From assembly GCA_002452405.1 (NCBI GenBank), contig DKFP01000009.1, forward strand, positions 155,266 to 219,265: DNA of 64,000 nucleotides, written 5' to 3'. Of this stretch, positions 16,313 through 25,155 are shown one piece after another. A program made the translations under genes and the position numbers. Source of the stretch: Deferribacteraceae bacterium UBA6793. GTDB taxonomy: Bacteria > Chrysiogenota > Deferribacteres > Deferribacterales > Geovibrionaceae. The notes under the pieces were generated by a model that was not told where the DNA came from, ran no database searches, and saw only the letters and a list, made by a program, of their open reading frames with translations. Every line of letters begins with the position of its first letter. The stretch's first letter is position 1.

Positions 16313-17404
16313 ATGATAAGAAAGGTAATAACGGACAACTATGAAAACGTACATTTCAGTGACAAATACGACAGTGAAACCGTAGCTGTTCTTGTGCGGG
16401 AACTGGACGTGCGAACTTCGCATTTCGCAAAACTGCCTATTGTGCCGGACGTACGGGAATTTCTAACCGGTGAGCTTGTGATGGCATCCGTTTTTTCCAC
16501 TGCACTCATCGGCAGACCGGAGCTTGACGAATACGACGTCCGCGCCTTTCTGAAAAACGAACCCAATCGGCTGGACGACAAACAGATAAGATTTGTAAAC
16601 AACATAAAACGCGCTTTCGAATACGTTGACCGCAACCATAAGACTTTTGAAATGAACACGGAAGAACTGCGTAAGCTCCATATGATGTTCACTCTGGACA
16701 CCGAAAACGCTATGCCGGGCGTTTTCCGCGATAGAAAACGTCAGGAGGGAAACAAGGACTATACGCCGCCCGCCACATCTTTGCAGCAGCTTACGGAGGA
16801 TTTCTGCGCATGGTTCGCATCCGACGATATGAAAAAACAGCATCCGGCAGTGCGGGCTTTCCTCGCCCACTACCATATCGGGATGCTACAGCCTTTCACC
16901 AGCGGAAACGGCAGAACCGCAAGAGCCGTCGAGGCGATGCTCCTTAAACAGAGCGGGCACAGATACCTGCACCACGCGCTTTCACAATATTACAGACGCA
17001 ACAGGAAAGACTATATTAAAGCCTTCATTAAAAACGAAAAAACGGGCGGATTCGATATGACCCCGTTCCTTGTCTTCTGTCTGGACGGCGCATCACGTGC
17101 ATACAGACTGCTGACCGATATGGCTGTCAGCGGACTGCGCGCTATCGGTCTGAAAGACTACATCCGCACCCTGCGCGCACAGAAAAAAATAACCGAACGG
17201 CAAAAAGAACTGATGGACATCCTCTTCGCATACGAAAAACCGTTCACGTTCGCCGACCTGCTCACAAACCCCGTGTTCAGCGGACTTTATAAAGGTTATA
17301 CGGAAAACACCGTGAGAAACGATATCAAAAGGCTGAAGGAGCTGAACATCATAAGCTCTTCCGACGGAAAAGAGTTCACATTTAACCGTTTTGTGCTGGG
17401 CTGA
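16313..17404 (+). CDS. Fic-fold protein lacking catalytic His and inhibitory Glu
   Basis: 363 residues from the ATG at 16313 (AGGG 5 bases upstream). A longer frame only translates repeat copy C. Fic enzymes transfer AMP or other groups using HPFxxGNGRxxR. Here the motif reads QPFTSGNGRTAR (193-204): the catalytic His is Gln and the usual acidic residue is Ser. The family's inhibitory helix SSxxEG corresponds to FSTALIG near 61-67, where the Glu is Ile. The phosphate-binding GNGRxxR is kept. The C-terminus (about 290-363) looks like a winged helix (YTENTVRNDIKRLKELNII), as in Fic-wHTH proteins. It is probably not an AMPylase and may act as a nucleotide- or DNA-binding regulator. It is followed one base later by a ROK kinase. 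Confidence 0.85.
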   Translation: MIRKVITDNYENVHFSDKYDSETVAVLVRELDVRTSHFAKLPIVPDVREFLTGELVMASVFSTALIGRPELDEYDVRAFLKNEPNRLDDKQIRFVNNIKRAFEYVDRNHKTFEMNTEELRKLHMMFTLDTENAMPGVFRDRKRQEGNKDYTPPATSLQQLTEDFCAWFASDDMKKQHPAVRAFLAHYHIGMLQPFTSGNGRTARAVEAMLLKQSGHRYLHHALSQYYRRNRKDYIKAFIKNEKTGGFDMTPFLVFCLDGASRAYRLLTDMAVSGLRAIGLKDYIRTLRAQKKITERQKELMDILFAYEKPFTFADLLTNPVFSGLYKGYTENTVRNDIKRLKELNIISSSDGKEFTFNRFVLG

Positions 17405-17405
17405 T

Positions 17406-18296
17406 ATGTACATCTGTTTTGATATAGGCGGAACAAACATTAAAACGGGACTTTTCGGGCACGACGGAGAGATGCTTGAAAAAGTGTCCGTCAAAACACC
17501 CGCCGAATACTCCCAGATACTCGGTGTTCTGGTGCAGGCGGCAAAGAGCTTCAACGGCATATGTGCATGCGCAGTCGCAGTGCCGGGAACCTGTATGCCT
17601 AAGGACGGACAGGTCATCTTCTGCCCTAATCTCACAGCACTCAACGGACATAACATCAAACACGATCTTGAAAACGCGCTGGACATCCCCGTATCCCTCG
17701 AAAACGATGCGAACATGGCGGCGCTGGGCGAATATTTCTTCTTTGAACGCAACAACATAAAGAATATGATATTCCTTACTCTCGGAACGGGTGTCGGCGG
17801 TGGGGCAATCGTTAACGGACAGCTGCTGACCTCTGACATCTCACTTTTCGAGGCGGGACACATAAACATCAACCCCGAAGGACCAAGATGCGGATGCGGG
17901 AAGCGCGGGTGCCTTGAGACCTATGCCAACGTGGGCGGGCTCCTTCGTACCTATGAAACGCTCTCTTCCGGCGGCATAAGACCGGAGGGGGCAAATAAAG
18001 TCTATTCTCTCTATAAATCCGGTGACAGAGTAGCGTCACTGAGTTTTAACGTTCTGGGCGGGTGCCTCGGAATAGGCATGGCAACGCTGGCAAACATCCT
18101 TGTGCCGGAAAAGATAAAGATAGGCGGCGGGCTTTCGGAGATGGCGGAAGCATTTCTGCCTAACGCAATCAAGGTGTTCTCAAAACACGTCTACCCTTCG
18201 TACAAAGAGCGGGTCACAATCGAGCTTTCCGGCTTGCGCAACAACGCCGGACTCTCCGGCTGCGCCGCTATCTGTATGCTCAACAGAAATTCTTGA
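17406..18296 (+). CDS. ROK-family sugar kinase (glucokinase-like)
   Basis: 296 residues. ATP-binding start FDIGGTNIKTGLF, substrate region ENDANMAALGEY, phosphate loop TLGTGVGGGAI, and the zinc-binding ROK signature GHINI then CGCGKRGCLETY. No HTH precedes it, so it is a kinase rather than a NagC/XylR-type repressor. The substrate could be glucose, an N-acylhexosamine or similar; nothing nearby decides. It starts one base after the Fic-fold gene stop, implying one transcript. Confidence 0.88.
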   Translation: MYICFDIGGTNIKTGLFGHDGEMLEKVSVKTPAEYSQILGVLVQAAKSFNGICACAVAVPGTCMPKDGQVIFCPNLTALNGHNIKHDLENALDIPVSLENDANMAALGEYFFFERNNIKNMIFLTLGTGVGGGAIVNGQLLTSDISLFEAGHININPEGPRCGCGKRGCLETYANVGGLLRTYETLSSGGIRPEGANKVYSLYKSGDRVASLSFNVLGGCLGIGMATLANILVPEKIKIGGGLSEMAEAFLPNAIKVFSKHVYPSYKERVTIELSGLRNNAGLSGCAAICMLNRNS

Positions 18297-18597
18297 TAAA
18301 CAGATAGACCTTTTTAACGCTCTCTTCGTCCGCTTTTCTGATGAAATCATGTATTTTATGCACAAGTTCCGCTTTGTCTGCAATGTGGTCGGTTTCCATG
18401 AGTTCGTCACAGGTCACTCCCAGAGCCTCCGCTATCTCCAGAAGGACGGAAACCGAGATATTTACCTCGCCACGCTCTATTTCACCGACATATTTGGGGC
18501 TGATATTCGCTTTCACAGCAAGTCTTTCCTGAGATAAACCGTGTTTTTTCCTGAGCTCTCTGATTTTCAGTCCAAGTTTAACAAGTACGTCAGACAT
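18280..18597 (-). CDS. XRE-family HTH regulator
   Basis: 105 residues. The N-terminal Cro/CI-type HTH is clear (LRKKHGLSQERLAVKANIS, then YVGEIERGE). The C-terminal part is helical and may be a dimerisation segment. It converges on the ROK kinase gene and overlaps its last 17 bases. Target unknown. Confidence 0.85.
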   Translation of the reverse strand: MSDVLVKLGLKIRELRKKHGLSQERLAVKANISPKYVGEIERGEVNISVSVLLEIAEALGVTCDELMETDHIADKAELVHKIHDFIRKADEESVKKVYLFIKNFC

Positions 18598-18771
18598 ATT
18601 TCACCATAATATAATTATCGGTGTTTTTTCTGTGGATAATACCTTCTTTGGGTGTTGACTTTGAATAAAATATGAACTATAGGTGTTATTATCCGATTGT
18701 TTACAACCGATAGTGTGAAACTGTTTAAAATCAGTCCGGTTTTTTATACTACGGAGCAACTGGGGTATAAG

Positions 18772-18891
18772 ATGAAATATTTAATTATAATAGGAGTTTG
18801 TTCAGGTATGATAGTTTGGTTGTGCCTGCTGTTTGAAAGAATCAGCTTCAGGTTCTTTATGTACTACATGGTATCAATAATGACAATGTGA
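18772..18891 (+). CDS. Possible small membrane protein
   Basis: 39 residues, mostly one long hydrophobic stretch (YLIIIGVCSGMIVWLCLLF) followed by aromatic residues. The ATG follows CTGGGGTATAAG, a weak ribosome site. No family is recognised. It could be an unselected open frame in the 300-base gap between the XRE gene and lysO. Confidence 0.3.
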   Translation: MKYLIIIGVCSGMIVWLCLLFERISFRFFMYYMVSIMTM

Positions 18892-18896
18892 AAAAA

Positions 18897-19490
18897 TCAC
18901 AAAAACAAAGGTACAAATACGGGTGCAAGAGCCGAAAGTATGACCCCGTGGACAAAGCCGACGATTGCGGCGCGTTTCCCCGCATACTTCTCGATTACAG
19001 GTAGAGTGACATCCATCGTGGTTGCCCCGCCCGGCGCAACAGCCGCATAGGGTCCGAAATATTTCACCACGAACGGAACACACAAAAGGGTTATGGTCTC
19101 TCTGAAAACGTTGGACAAAAAAGCTATAGCTCCAAGATCGCTGCCTTTAACCTGTGCAATCATGACCGCCGAAAAAGAGTACCACCCGAAACCGGAGGCT
19201 ATGGCCAGCGCGTCTCTGGGTGCAAGAACTGTTATGAAAGAAACAACATATCCGCCGAAGAGCGTACCCAGAATAGTGCCCACCGGCACAAGCACTGTAA
19301 ACCTGTCCGCCGACATAAGGGTTTTCATAGACTGTTTGTTATTCCCTATATCAAAACCTATGAGAAACAGAAGCAGGATGAGCGACCAGTCGGTAAGAGA
19401 ACCGCTGAGATTCAAAACATTTTCAGGCAGATAACCCAGATATGCCGCAGAAGCCCCCGCAAGGATAGCTAACATCATAACAACAATCAT
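18897..19490 (-). CDS. lysO: LysO-type exporter, C-terminal half protein
   Basis: 197 residues with several membrane helices. Matches the DUF340/LysO lysine exporter core: WSLILLLFLIGFDIG, FGWYSFSAVMIAQ, AFLSNVFRETITLL and PGGATTMDVTLPVI are characteristic. In E. coli LysO is one protein of about 300 residues; here the N-terminal helices are a separate gene directly upstream, overlapping by four bases. Last gene of the purine-transport transcript. Confidence 0.85.
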   Translation of the reverse strand: MIVVMMLAILAGASAAYLGYLPENVLNLSGSLTDWSLILLLFLIGFDIGNNKQSMKTLMSADRFTVLVPVGTILGTLFGGYVVSFITVLAPRDALAIASGFGWYSFSAVMIAQVKGSDLGAIAFLSNVFRETITLLCVPFVVKYFGPYAAVAPGGATTMDVTLPVIEKYAGKRAAIVGFVHGVILSALAPVFVPLFL

Positions 19491-19759
19491 CTTTCCGCCT
19501 TTTTGAAAAGTTTCGTAATTATAAGTACACCTATAATGCTGAAAATTATCACGGAAACGCTCATTATGCCTGAAGTTATGCCGAAGTCGGCAATTTTAGA
19601 CAGAATATCCCTGTCTTTTCCGAGGCTCACGCCCATGAAAAACAGCAGAGCAAGGAGTGAAAAATTGAACAGTATATTTTTAATTTTTGCCGCGAAGCCA
19701 GCAGCCAGCAGCATCCCCATCATCAGGCCCGCAGCCAAAGCCGCAACGTAAGCAAACAT
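19487..19759 (-). CDS. LysO-type exporter, N-terminal half protein
   Basis: 90 residues from the ATG at 19759. Three hydrophobic helices; LLALLFFMGVSLGKDRDIL is the N-terminal LysO signature. It overlaps the downstream half by ATGA, so both halves are translated together and presumably assemble. Its first 80 bases lie inside the 3' end of xpt. Confidence 0.8.
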   Translation of the reverse strand: MFAYVAALAAGLMMGMLLAAGFAAKIKNILFNFSLLALLFFMGVSLGKDRDILSKIADFGITSGIMSVSVIIFSIIGVLIITKLFKKAER

Positions 19760-20318
19760 CGTCGTCCTCAATCTCCTGTGCGGCAAAAACCCGCTTTATC
19801 TCGTCCAGTGTCACTATGCTGAAAATATCTTCCCTGCCAGCCTTGTCAATGATAACGGCGCGTCCGATTATCGTTGCGCCCGCCTGCTCCGCTATGGATT
19901 CAATGGCTTTCAGCGTATTGCCTCCGGCATAGAAATCGTCCACAAACAGCAGTCTGTCGCCCTTTTGCAAAACTTCCTCAGAAACGTGCAGTGTCGTCTC
20001 CTCCTGTTTTGTAAAGGAATAACTCTTTGCTGAATAATGTTTTTCCATAGTCAGAGGTATTTTTTTCTTCGCGTATATCATATCGCAGCCGATATACATT
20101 GCGGCTGCCATTGCGGGGATTATCCCGCTCGCTTCGACAGTGATAATCTTGTCAATACTTGTTCCTGTGTAGTAGCGCGCGATATCCTGACCTATGTGTT
20201 TCACCAGATTAATATCTACGCAGTGGTTTAAAAAAGTATCAACCTTAATAATGTTTTCTGTAACTTTCCCTTTGTTTCTCAAGGCTTTGATAAGCAGCCT
20301 TCTGGATTCTCTCGTCAC
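19680..20318 (-). CDS. xpt: Xanthine phosphoribosyltransferase
   Basis: 212 residues from a GTG that overlaps the permease stop (GTGA), with AGAGGA upstream. Converts xanthine plus PRPP to XMP. Xpt signs are KVDTFLNHCVDINL near the N-terminus and the PRPP loop LLFVDDFYAGGNTLKAI. The enzyme core ends near residue 185. About 26 further residues, Cys- and Gly-rich (CLRCGFGCGPDDGD), are read from DNA that also encodes the start of the LysO N-half; this tail is unusual. The context supports import and salvage of purines. Confidence 0.88.
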   Translation of the reverse strand: MTRESRRLLIKALRNKGKVTENIIKVDTFLNHCVDINLVKHIGQDIARYYTGTSIDKIITVEASGIIPAMAAAMYIGCDMIYAKKKIPLTMEKHYSAKSYSFTKQEETTLHVSEEVLQKGDRLLFVDDFYAGGNTLKAIESIAEQAGATIIGRAVIIDKAGREDIFSIVTLDEIKRVFAAQEIEDDDVCLRCGFGCGPDDGDAAGCWLRGKN

Positions 20319-21235
20319 TTTCTGTCCTCTCGGTCATATGCCGTACCCAGCGCTTCGGGTTCCGGTGTGGAGCCTTTTTCCAGTCTGAGCGTCGCTATGA
20401 CAAGTACCGCTATTGTAAATAAATAGGGGAGCATCATAAGCAGGTGCGGGGAAAGACTTGTTCCCATCGCCTGCATCCTGAGCTGTACGGCGTTTATACC
20501 GCCGAAAAGATATGCGCCCGCCATTGCGCGGGTGCTGTTCCACTGGGCAAAGATTACCAGAGCAACGGCGATCCATCCCCTTCCTGCCGTCATATTTTCC
20601 ACCCAGAAAGGTGTGTATGCCAGCGAAAGATATGCGCCGCCAAGCCCTGCGAGACCGGACCCAACAAGAACGGCTGACATTCTGTACAACCCTACGTTGA
20701 TCCCCGACGTATCCGCAGCACCGGGGTTTTCCCCAACAGAGCGCAGATACAGACCTGTTTTTGTTCTGTAAAAAAATATATGCATCGCGACCACCAGAAG
20801 TATCGAAGCATAAACGAGCACGTCCTGGTTAAAGAGCGCCTGACCTATGTAAGGTATCTTTGAAAGAACGGGAATTTCAACCTTTGAAAACCCCGCTATT
20901 GTGAACCCTACAAAGGAACGCCCGAACAGGGATGTTATGCCTATTCCGAACATGGTGAGCGAAAGACCGCTCACAATCTGGTTCCCGCGCAGATATACGC
21001 AGATAAATCCGTGTATGGCGCCCGCCGCCATAGCCGCAAAAAAAGCGGCGACAACGCCAAGCAAAAGGCTGTCCGTGGTATGCGCAGCGGCAAAGCCTGT
21101 CAAAGCACCCACCAGCATAAGCCCCTCAACACCGAGGTTAATCACCCCCGAACGCTCCATAAGGATTGCGCCCAGTGTGGCGAAAAGCAGCGGCGTACCC
21201 GCCTTTATCGTTGCAAAGAGCAGTATCTCTATCAT
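20315..21235 (-). CDS. BMP-type ABC transporter permease 2 (NupQ/YufQ-like)
   Basis: 306 residues, about nine helices. Typical of the branched-permease family for nucleosides: GTPLLFATLGAILMERSG, INLGVEGLMLVGAL, and SLAYTPFWVENMTAGRGWI. It overlaps the upstream permease by four bases and the xpt start by four. Works with the other permease, the double ATPase and the BMP binding protein. Confidence 0.92.
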   Translation of the reverse strand: MIEILLFATIKAGTPLLFATLGAILMERSGVINLGVEGLMLVGALTGFAAAHTTDSLLLGVVAAFFAAMAAGAIHGFICVYLRGNQIVSGLSLTMFGIGITSLFGRSFVGFTIAGFSKVEIPVLSKIPYIGQALFNQDVLVYASILLVVAMHIFFYRTKTGLYLRSVGENPGAADTSGINVGLYRMSAVLVGSGLAGLGGAYLSLAYTPFWVENMTAGRGWIAVALVIFAQWNSTRAMAGAYLFGGINAVQLRMQAMGTSLSPHLLMMLPYLFTIAVLVIATLRLEKGSTPEPEALGTAYDREDRK

Positions 21236-22290
21236 TTGCCGCTCCTTTTGATGACGGGTCTGTTCTGTATAAAAAAGTCGGAAGCAAGTATGAAAAACAG
21301 TATGAGTCCCTGAAACAGGTTAACAAACGCAACCGGAAGCTGCATGAGTATCTGAAGGCTGTCGCCGCCCACAAGAATCACCGCCATTATCACGGAAACA
21401 ACAAGAACGCCGATGGCGCTTCTTCCCGCCAGCCACGCGACTATTATAGCCGTATACCCGTAGCCGTGGGAGATGCCCTCCTGCAACCTGCCCTGAACGC
21501 CCGCAACCTCTCCGAAACCTGCTATGCCTGCCAGAGCGCCGCTTAAAAACATAACGCCGATAATTTTCCTGTCTATGCTGATACCTGCGTATTTGGCGGC
21601 TTTAGGGTTGTTTCCTATGACCTTTATCTCATAACCCCAGACTGTCTTCTCCATGAAGATATACACAATGGCAACCAGTGCAAGGGCAATTATGAACCCC
21701 GTGTGAAGTCTTGTATTAAAAAACGTCGAAAGAACAAGGTCGGGTGAAAACCGCGGTGTGAGCGGAAAGTTAAACCCGCTTGGGTCTTTCCAAGGTCCAT
21801 AAACAAGATAGGACACCCACGCTATTGCGATGTAGTTCATCAGCAGGGTCACGATTATCTCATTGACGTTCGCCTTTGCTTTAAGAAAGCCTGAAACTCC
21901 CGCCCAGAGTCCGCCCGCAACAGCGGCGGCAAAAAGCATGACAGCAATACCGGTGATCCCTGTCAGACCGCTGTAAAGGGCGACATATGAAGCACCCATG
22001 GCGCCCATATAAAGCTGACCGTCAGCACCTATGTTCCATATTTTCATTCGGAACGCTATGGAAACGCCGAGACCTGTCAGAATCAGCGGAGTTGATTTTA
22101 CAAGTGTTTCGGAAACTCCATAGAAAGAACCGAGAGATTCCTTTATCATGCCTGCATATGCCGCTATGGGGTTTATACCCGCAAACAGCATTATCAAAGC
22201 AGCAGTCAACAGCGCAAACAGAACGGACATAAACGGAGCAACCGCTGTGAAGAGTTTTGATGCGTCTTTGCGCTTTTCAAATCTTATCAT
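21232..22290 (-). CDS. BMP-type ABC transporter permease 1 (NupP/YufP-like)
   Basis: 352 residues with multiple helices. Family phrases are TPLILTGLGVSIAFRMKIW, NIGADGQLYMGAM and VNEIIVTLLMNYIA. Partner of the second permease in importing nucleosides or purine bases. It overlaps both neighbours by four bases. Confidence 0.92.
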   Translation of the reverse strand: MIRFEKRKDASKLFTAVAPFMSVLFALLTAALIMLFAGINPIAAYAGMIKESLGSFYGVSETLVKSTPLILTGLGVSIAFRMKIWNIGADGQLYMGAMGASYVALYSGLTGITGIAVMLFAAAVAGGLWAGVSGFLKAKANVNEIIVTLLMNYIAIAWVSYLVYGPWKDPSGFNFPLTPRFSPDLVLSTFFNTRLHTGFIIALALVAIVYIFMEKTVWGYEIKVIGNNPKAAKYAGISIDRKIIGVMFLSGALAGIAGFGEVAGVQGRLQEGISHGYGYTAIIVAWLAGRSAIGVLVVSVIMAVILVGGDSLQILMQLPVAFVNLFQGLILFFILASDFFIQNRPVIKRSGK

Positions 22291-23795
22291 TGTGCCGCCT
22301 CCCCGCTCATAAGAAGCCCTATTTCCTCACGGCTTGTATGTTCGGGTTCGACTATCCCGGTGATACGACCGCGGAACATCACTGCTATCCTGTCGGACAG
22401 TTTCAGCAGTTCGTCAAGGTCTTCCGATATAACTATGGTGCTCATGTCGTCCTTTCTCGCGTCCATAATAACCTTGTGCACGTATTCAGCGGAACCCATG
22501 TCAAGCCCTCTGGTGGGATAAAGCGCAACCAGAACGCTGGGGCGCATGGAGAGTTCCCTTGCAATGATAACTTTCTGTATGTTTCCGCCGGAAAGCAGCC
22601 TTATAGGAGTTCCTTTCGGTCCCGCCTTTATGGCGAAATCTGCTATCTGTTTTTCAGCATTCTCTTTTATGGCTTTGAAGTTCTGAAAGATGAACTTTCT
22701 GAACGGTTTTTCCTTGTAGCTTTTGAGTATAAGGTTCTCATCAACAGACATCTCCGGGGCGATTCCCATGCTCTTTCTGTCTTCGGGAACGTGGGCGATA
22801 CCGGCGATATACGCTTTGCGGCTGTCGGAGTTGGTGATGTCCTTTCCGGCGGCGTAAATTTTGCCTGAAACCGGCGGTTTAAGCCCCGTCAGAACCTCGG
22901 CAAGAGTCTTCTGCCCGTTGCCTGCCACACCTGCGATGCCCAGTATCTCTCCCTTTCTCAGTTCAAGGCTGAAATCTATCAGGTCGCTCATGTTCTTTTC
23001 TTTATCAGCAAAAAGATGCTCTATAGAGAGCACAGTCTCTTTAAATTCCTTCCTGTCCTTCTCCCAGACAGGTATTTCGTCGGTGCCTATCATAAGCCCT
23101 GCAAGCACGGTCTCGTCGAACTCCCCGCGGATAAGCTCCTTAACAGTGGTACCTTTTTTAAGCACAGTCACCCTGTCGGAAAGCTCCATGACCTCACGCA
23201 TCTTGTGGCTGATAAAAATAACTGAGCGTCCTTCCTCTTTGAACTGTTTCAGGAAACCGAACAGTCTGTCGGATTCCTGCGGGGTGAGAACCGCAGTCGG
23301 CTCGTCGAGGATAAGAACTTTACAGTCGCGGATGAGCAGTTTGACAAGCTCAACCCACTGCTGCTGACCGATGGACAGCTTACGTATGGGTTCATCAAGC
23401 TCTATGTGCAGGCTGAACCTGTCCAGTATCTCTTTTATGCGTGTGCGGAGTTTCTTTTTATCCAGCCAGAAGGGAAGATCGGAAACGGCAAGGAGTATAT
23501 TCTCAAATACCGTATTGTTGTAAACCAGCATAAAGTGCTGATGCACCATGCCTATACCCGCTTTTATAGAGTCTTTGGGCGATCTGAATATATACGGCTG
23601 ACCGTTTATGCGCAGAGTTCCGCTGTCCGGACTGTAAAGTCCGTTAAGCACGTTCATAAGGGTGGATTTTCCCGCTCCGTTCTCGCCGAGCAGGGTATGT
23701 ATCTCCCCCTGATAGATGTTAAGATTTACACCGTCCAGCGCCTTTACGCCGGGAAACGTTTTAACAACGGATTCTACCTTTAATAATGCTTCCAA
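22287..23795 (-). CDS. BMP-type ABC transporter double ATPase (NupO/YufO-like)
   Basis: 502 residues, two ABC domains in tandem. The first has Walker A GENGAGKST, signature LSIGQQQWVELV and Walker B KVLILDEPTAVL. The second (from about 245) has the altered P-loop GVAGNGQKTLAE and signature LSGGNIQKVIIARE, as is normal in this sugar/nucleoside ATPase family. It powers the nucleoside or purine importer. Confidence 0.95.
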   Translation of the reverse strand: MEALLKVESVVKTFPGVKALDGVNLNIYQGEIHTLLGENGAGKSTLMNVLNGLYSPDSGTLRINGQPYIFRSPKDSIKAGIGMVHQHFMLVYNNTVFENILLAVSDLPFWLDKKKLRTRIKEILDRFSLHIELDEPIRKLSIGQQQWVELVKLLIRDCKVLILDEPTAVLTPQESDRLFGFLKQFKEEGRSVIFISHKMREVMELSDRVTVLKKGTTVKELIRGEFDETVLAGLMIGTDEIPVWEKDRKEFKETVLSIEHLFADKEKNMSDLIDFSLELRKGEILGIAGVAGNGQKTLAEVLTGLKPPVSGKIYAAGKDITNSDSRKAYIAGIAHVPEDRKSMGIAPEMSVDENLILKSYKEKPFRKFIFQNFKAIKENAEKQIADFAIKAGPKGTPIRLLSGGNIQKVIIARELSMRPSVLVALYPTRGLDMGSAEYVHKVIMDARKDDMSTIVISEDLDELLKLSDRIAVMFRGRITGIVEPEHTSREEIGLLMSGEAAQ

Positions 23796-23815
23796 TTTCT
23801 GTCCTGCAATTTTTA

Positions 23816-23895
23816 TGAGATTGCTTCATCCACATGGGATTCGCAAAGACAAAAGCCGTCTCTGCGAGGAAATGTACACATTGACGAAGCAGTCT
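23816..23895. repeat. Dispersed repeat family 1, copy D
   Basis: TGAGATTGCTTC at one end, GACGAAGCAGTCT at the other, with CGTCTCTGCGAGGA in the middle. It lies between the binding-protein and ATPase genes. Confidence 0.85.
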
Positions 23896-23914
23896 GTTTT
23901 CGTTCTAAAAAACA

Positions 23915-23945
23915 AGTCCCCCCGTTTTGTTTAAGCGGGGGGACT
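23915..23945 (-). terminator. Hairpin terminator after the BMP binding-protein gene
   Basis: Stem AGTCCCCCCG/CGGGGGGACT, then a T-rich run on the minus strand. It separates the binding-protein gene from the ATPase and permease genes, so read-through would make much less of the latter. Confidence 0.85.
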
Positions 23946-23968
23946 GTAAATTTCTAAATATCTTCTGC

Positions 23969-25093
23969 TTATTTGGGGATAGTGCCCTGAACACCCTCAA
24001 CAAGGAAGTTCATGCTGAGTTTTTCGTCGTCGGTGAGGCTTTTGCCGACTTCGACAACGACTTTACCTGTATTGTCCTTGATGGGACCCATAAATATCTC
24101 GTCTTTTCCGGAAGCAAGCTCAGCTTTTTTAGCGTTAACAAGCTCCTGAACGTCAGCGGGTACAAGTTTGCTCATGGGAGCAAGGTCAACAAGGTTGTGC
24201 TCAAGTCCGTACCATATCTTACTGGACTTCCATGTGCCTTCGTGAACCTCTTTAGCAACCTCTTCATACAGAGTTCCCCAGTTCCATACCGGAGCTGTCA
24301 GCCACGCGCCGGGTATCTGCGAGGACATATCCGAGTTATAACCGATTGCAAACGCACCTCTTTTCTCAGCAGCCTGAAGGGGTGCAGGGGTGTCCTGATG
24401 CATAGTGATAACATCTGCTTTAACATCAAGAAGCGATTCGGCAGCGTCACGCTCTTTGCCGGGGTCAAACCATGTCTGTGTCCAGACAACCTTAACCACA
24501 GCTTTGGGGTTGACACTGCGGACGCCGAGAGTGAAAGCGTTGATACCTCTGATAACTTCGGGGATGGGGAAAGCCGCAACGTAGCCGATAACATTGGACT
24601 TAGTCATTTTTCCGGCAACCATACCGGCGAGGTAACGAGGCTGATAGATACGTCCGAAGTACGTACCGACATTTTCTGCCGATTTATAGCCGGAGCAGTG
24701 CATAAACACAACGTCGGGGAACTTGGAAGCCACTTCGATTGTGGGATCCATATAGCCGAAGCTGGTTGTAAATATCAGGTTATAACCTTTCTGAGCAAGG
24801 CTTGTAATGATCCTTGTGGATTCCGCACCTTCCGGAACTGATTCGATGAAAGTCACGTCTTTTACATAGGGAAGTTTCGCCATCATCTGTCTGCCAAGGT
24901 CGTGGGCGAATGTCCATCCGCCGTCACCTACTGGTCCAACATAAACGAATGCCGCTCTGATCTCTTTTCCTGCGGGAGCCGCAGTTTCAGCAGGAGCAGC
25001 CTCAGGAGCTTTCGTTTCCTCTTCCTTCTTTTTGGAACAGCCGGGAAGAATGAGGAACGAAGCAAGAACCGCCAATAATAACAGTTTTTTCAT
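23969..25093 (-). CDS. BMP-family substrate-binding lipoprotein
   Basis: 374 residues. A signal peptide with lipobox LILPGC (Cys19) is followed by an acidic and Ala-rich linker. The BMP/Med domain begins IRAAFVYVGPVGDGGWTFA and contains VVFMHCSGY. It captures nucleosides or purine bases for the adjacent ABC importer; xpt in the same cluster favours a purine. The gene has its own promoter and ends at a strong hairpin. Confidence 0.93.
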   Translation of the reverse strand: MKKLLLLAVLASFLILPGCSKKKEEETKAPEAAPAETAAPAGKEIRAAFVYVGPVGDGGWTFAHDLGRQMMAKLPYVKDVTFIESVPEGAESTRIITSLAQKGYNLIFTTSFGYMDPTIEVASKFPDVVFMHCSGYKSAENVGTYFGRIYQPRYLAGMVAGKMTKSNVIGYVAAFPIPEVIRGINAFTLGVRSVNPKAVVKVVWTQTWFDPGKERDAAESLLDVKADVITMHQDTPAPLQAAEKRGAFAIGYNSDMSSQIPGAWLTAPVWNWGTLYEEVAKEVHEGTWKSSKIWYGLEHNLVDLAPMSKLVPADVQELVNAKKAELASGKDEIFMGPIKDNTGKVVVEVGKSLTDDEKLSMNFLVEGVQGTIPK

Positions 25094-25126
25094 AAAACCA
25101 CCTCTAAACGGTCTTAACCGTATTCA

Positions 25127-25155
25127 TACATAATTCAGGCGATGCCGTCTGTCAA
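25127..25155 (-). promoter_or_regulatory. Sigma-70-like promoter of the BMP transporter locus
   Basis: On the minus strand TTGACA (25155-25150), 17-base spacer, TATGTA (25132-25127). About 35 bases of leader follow, too short for a purine riboswitch; it holds only a small ACGGT/ACCGT hairpin. Confidence 0.65.

Noticed and set aside
25094..25155. Possible purine riboswitch before the nucleoside/purine transporter
   Set aside because: The leader between promoter and start is only about 35 bases and lacks the conserved purine-aptamer core.
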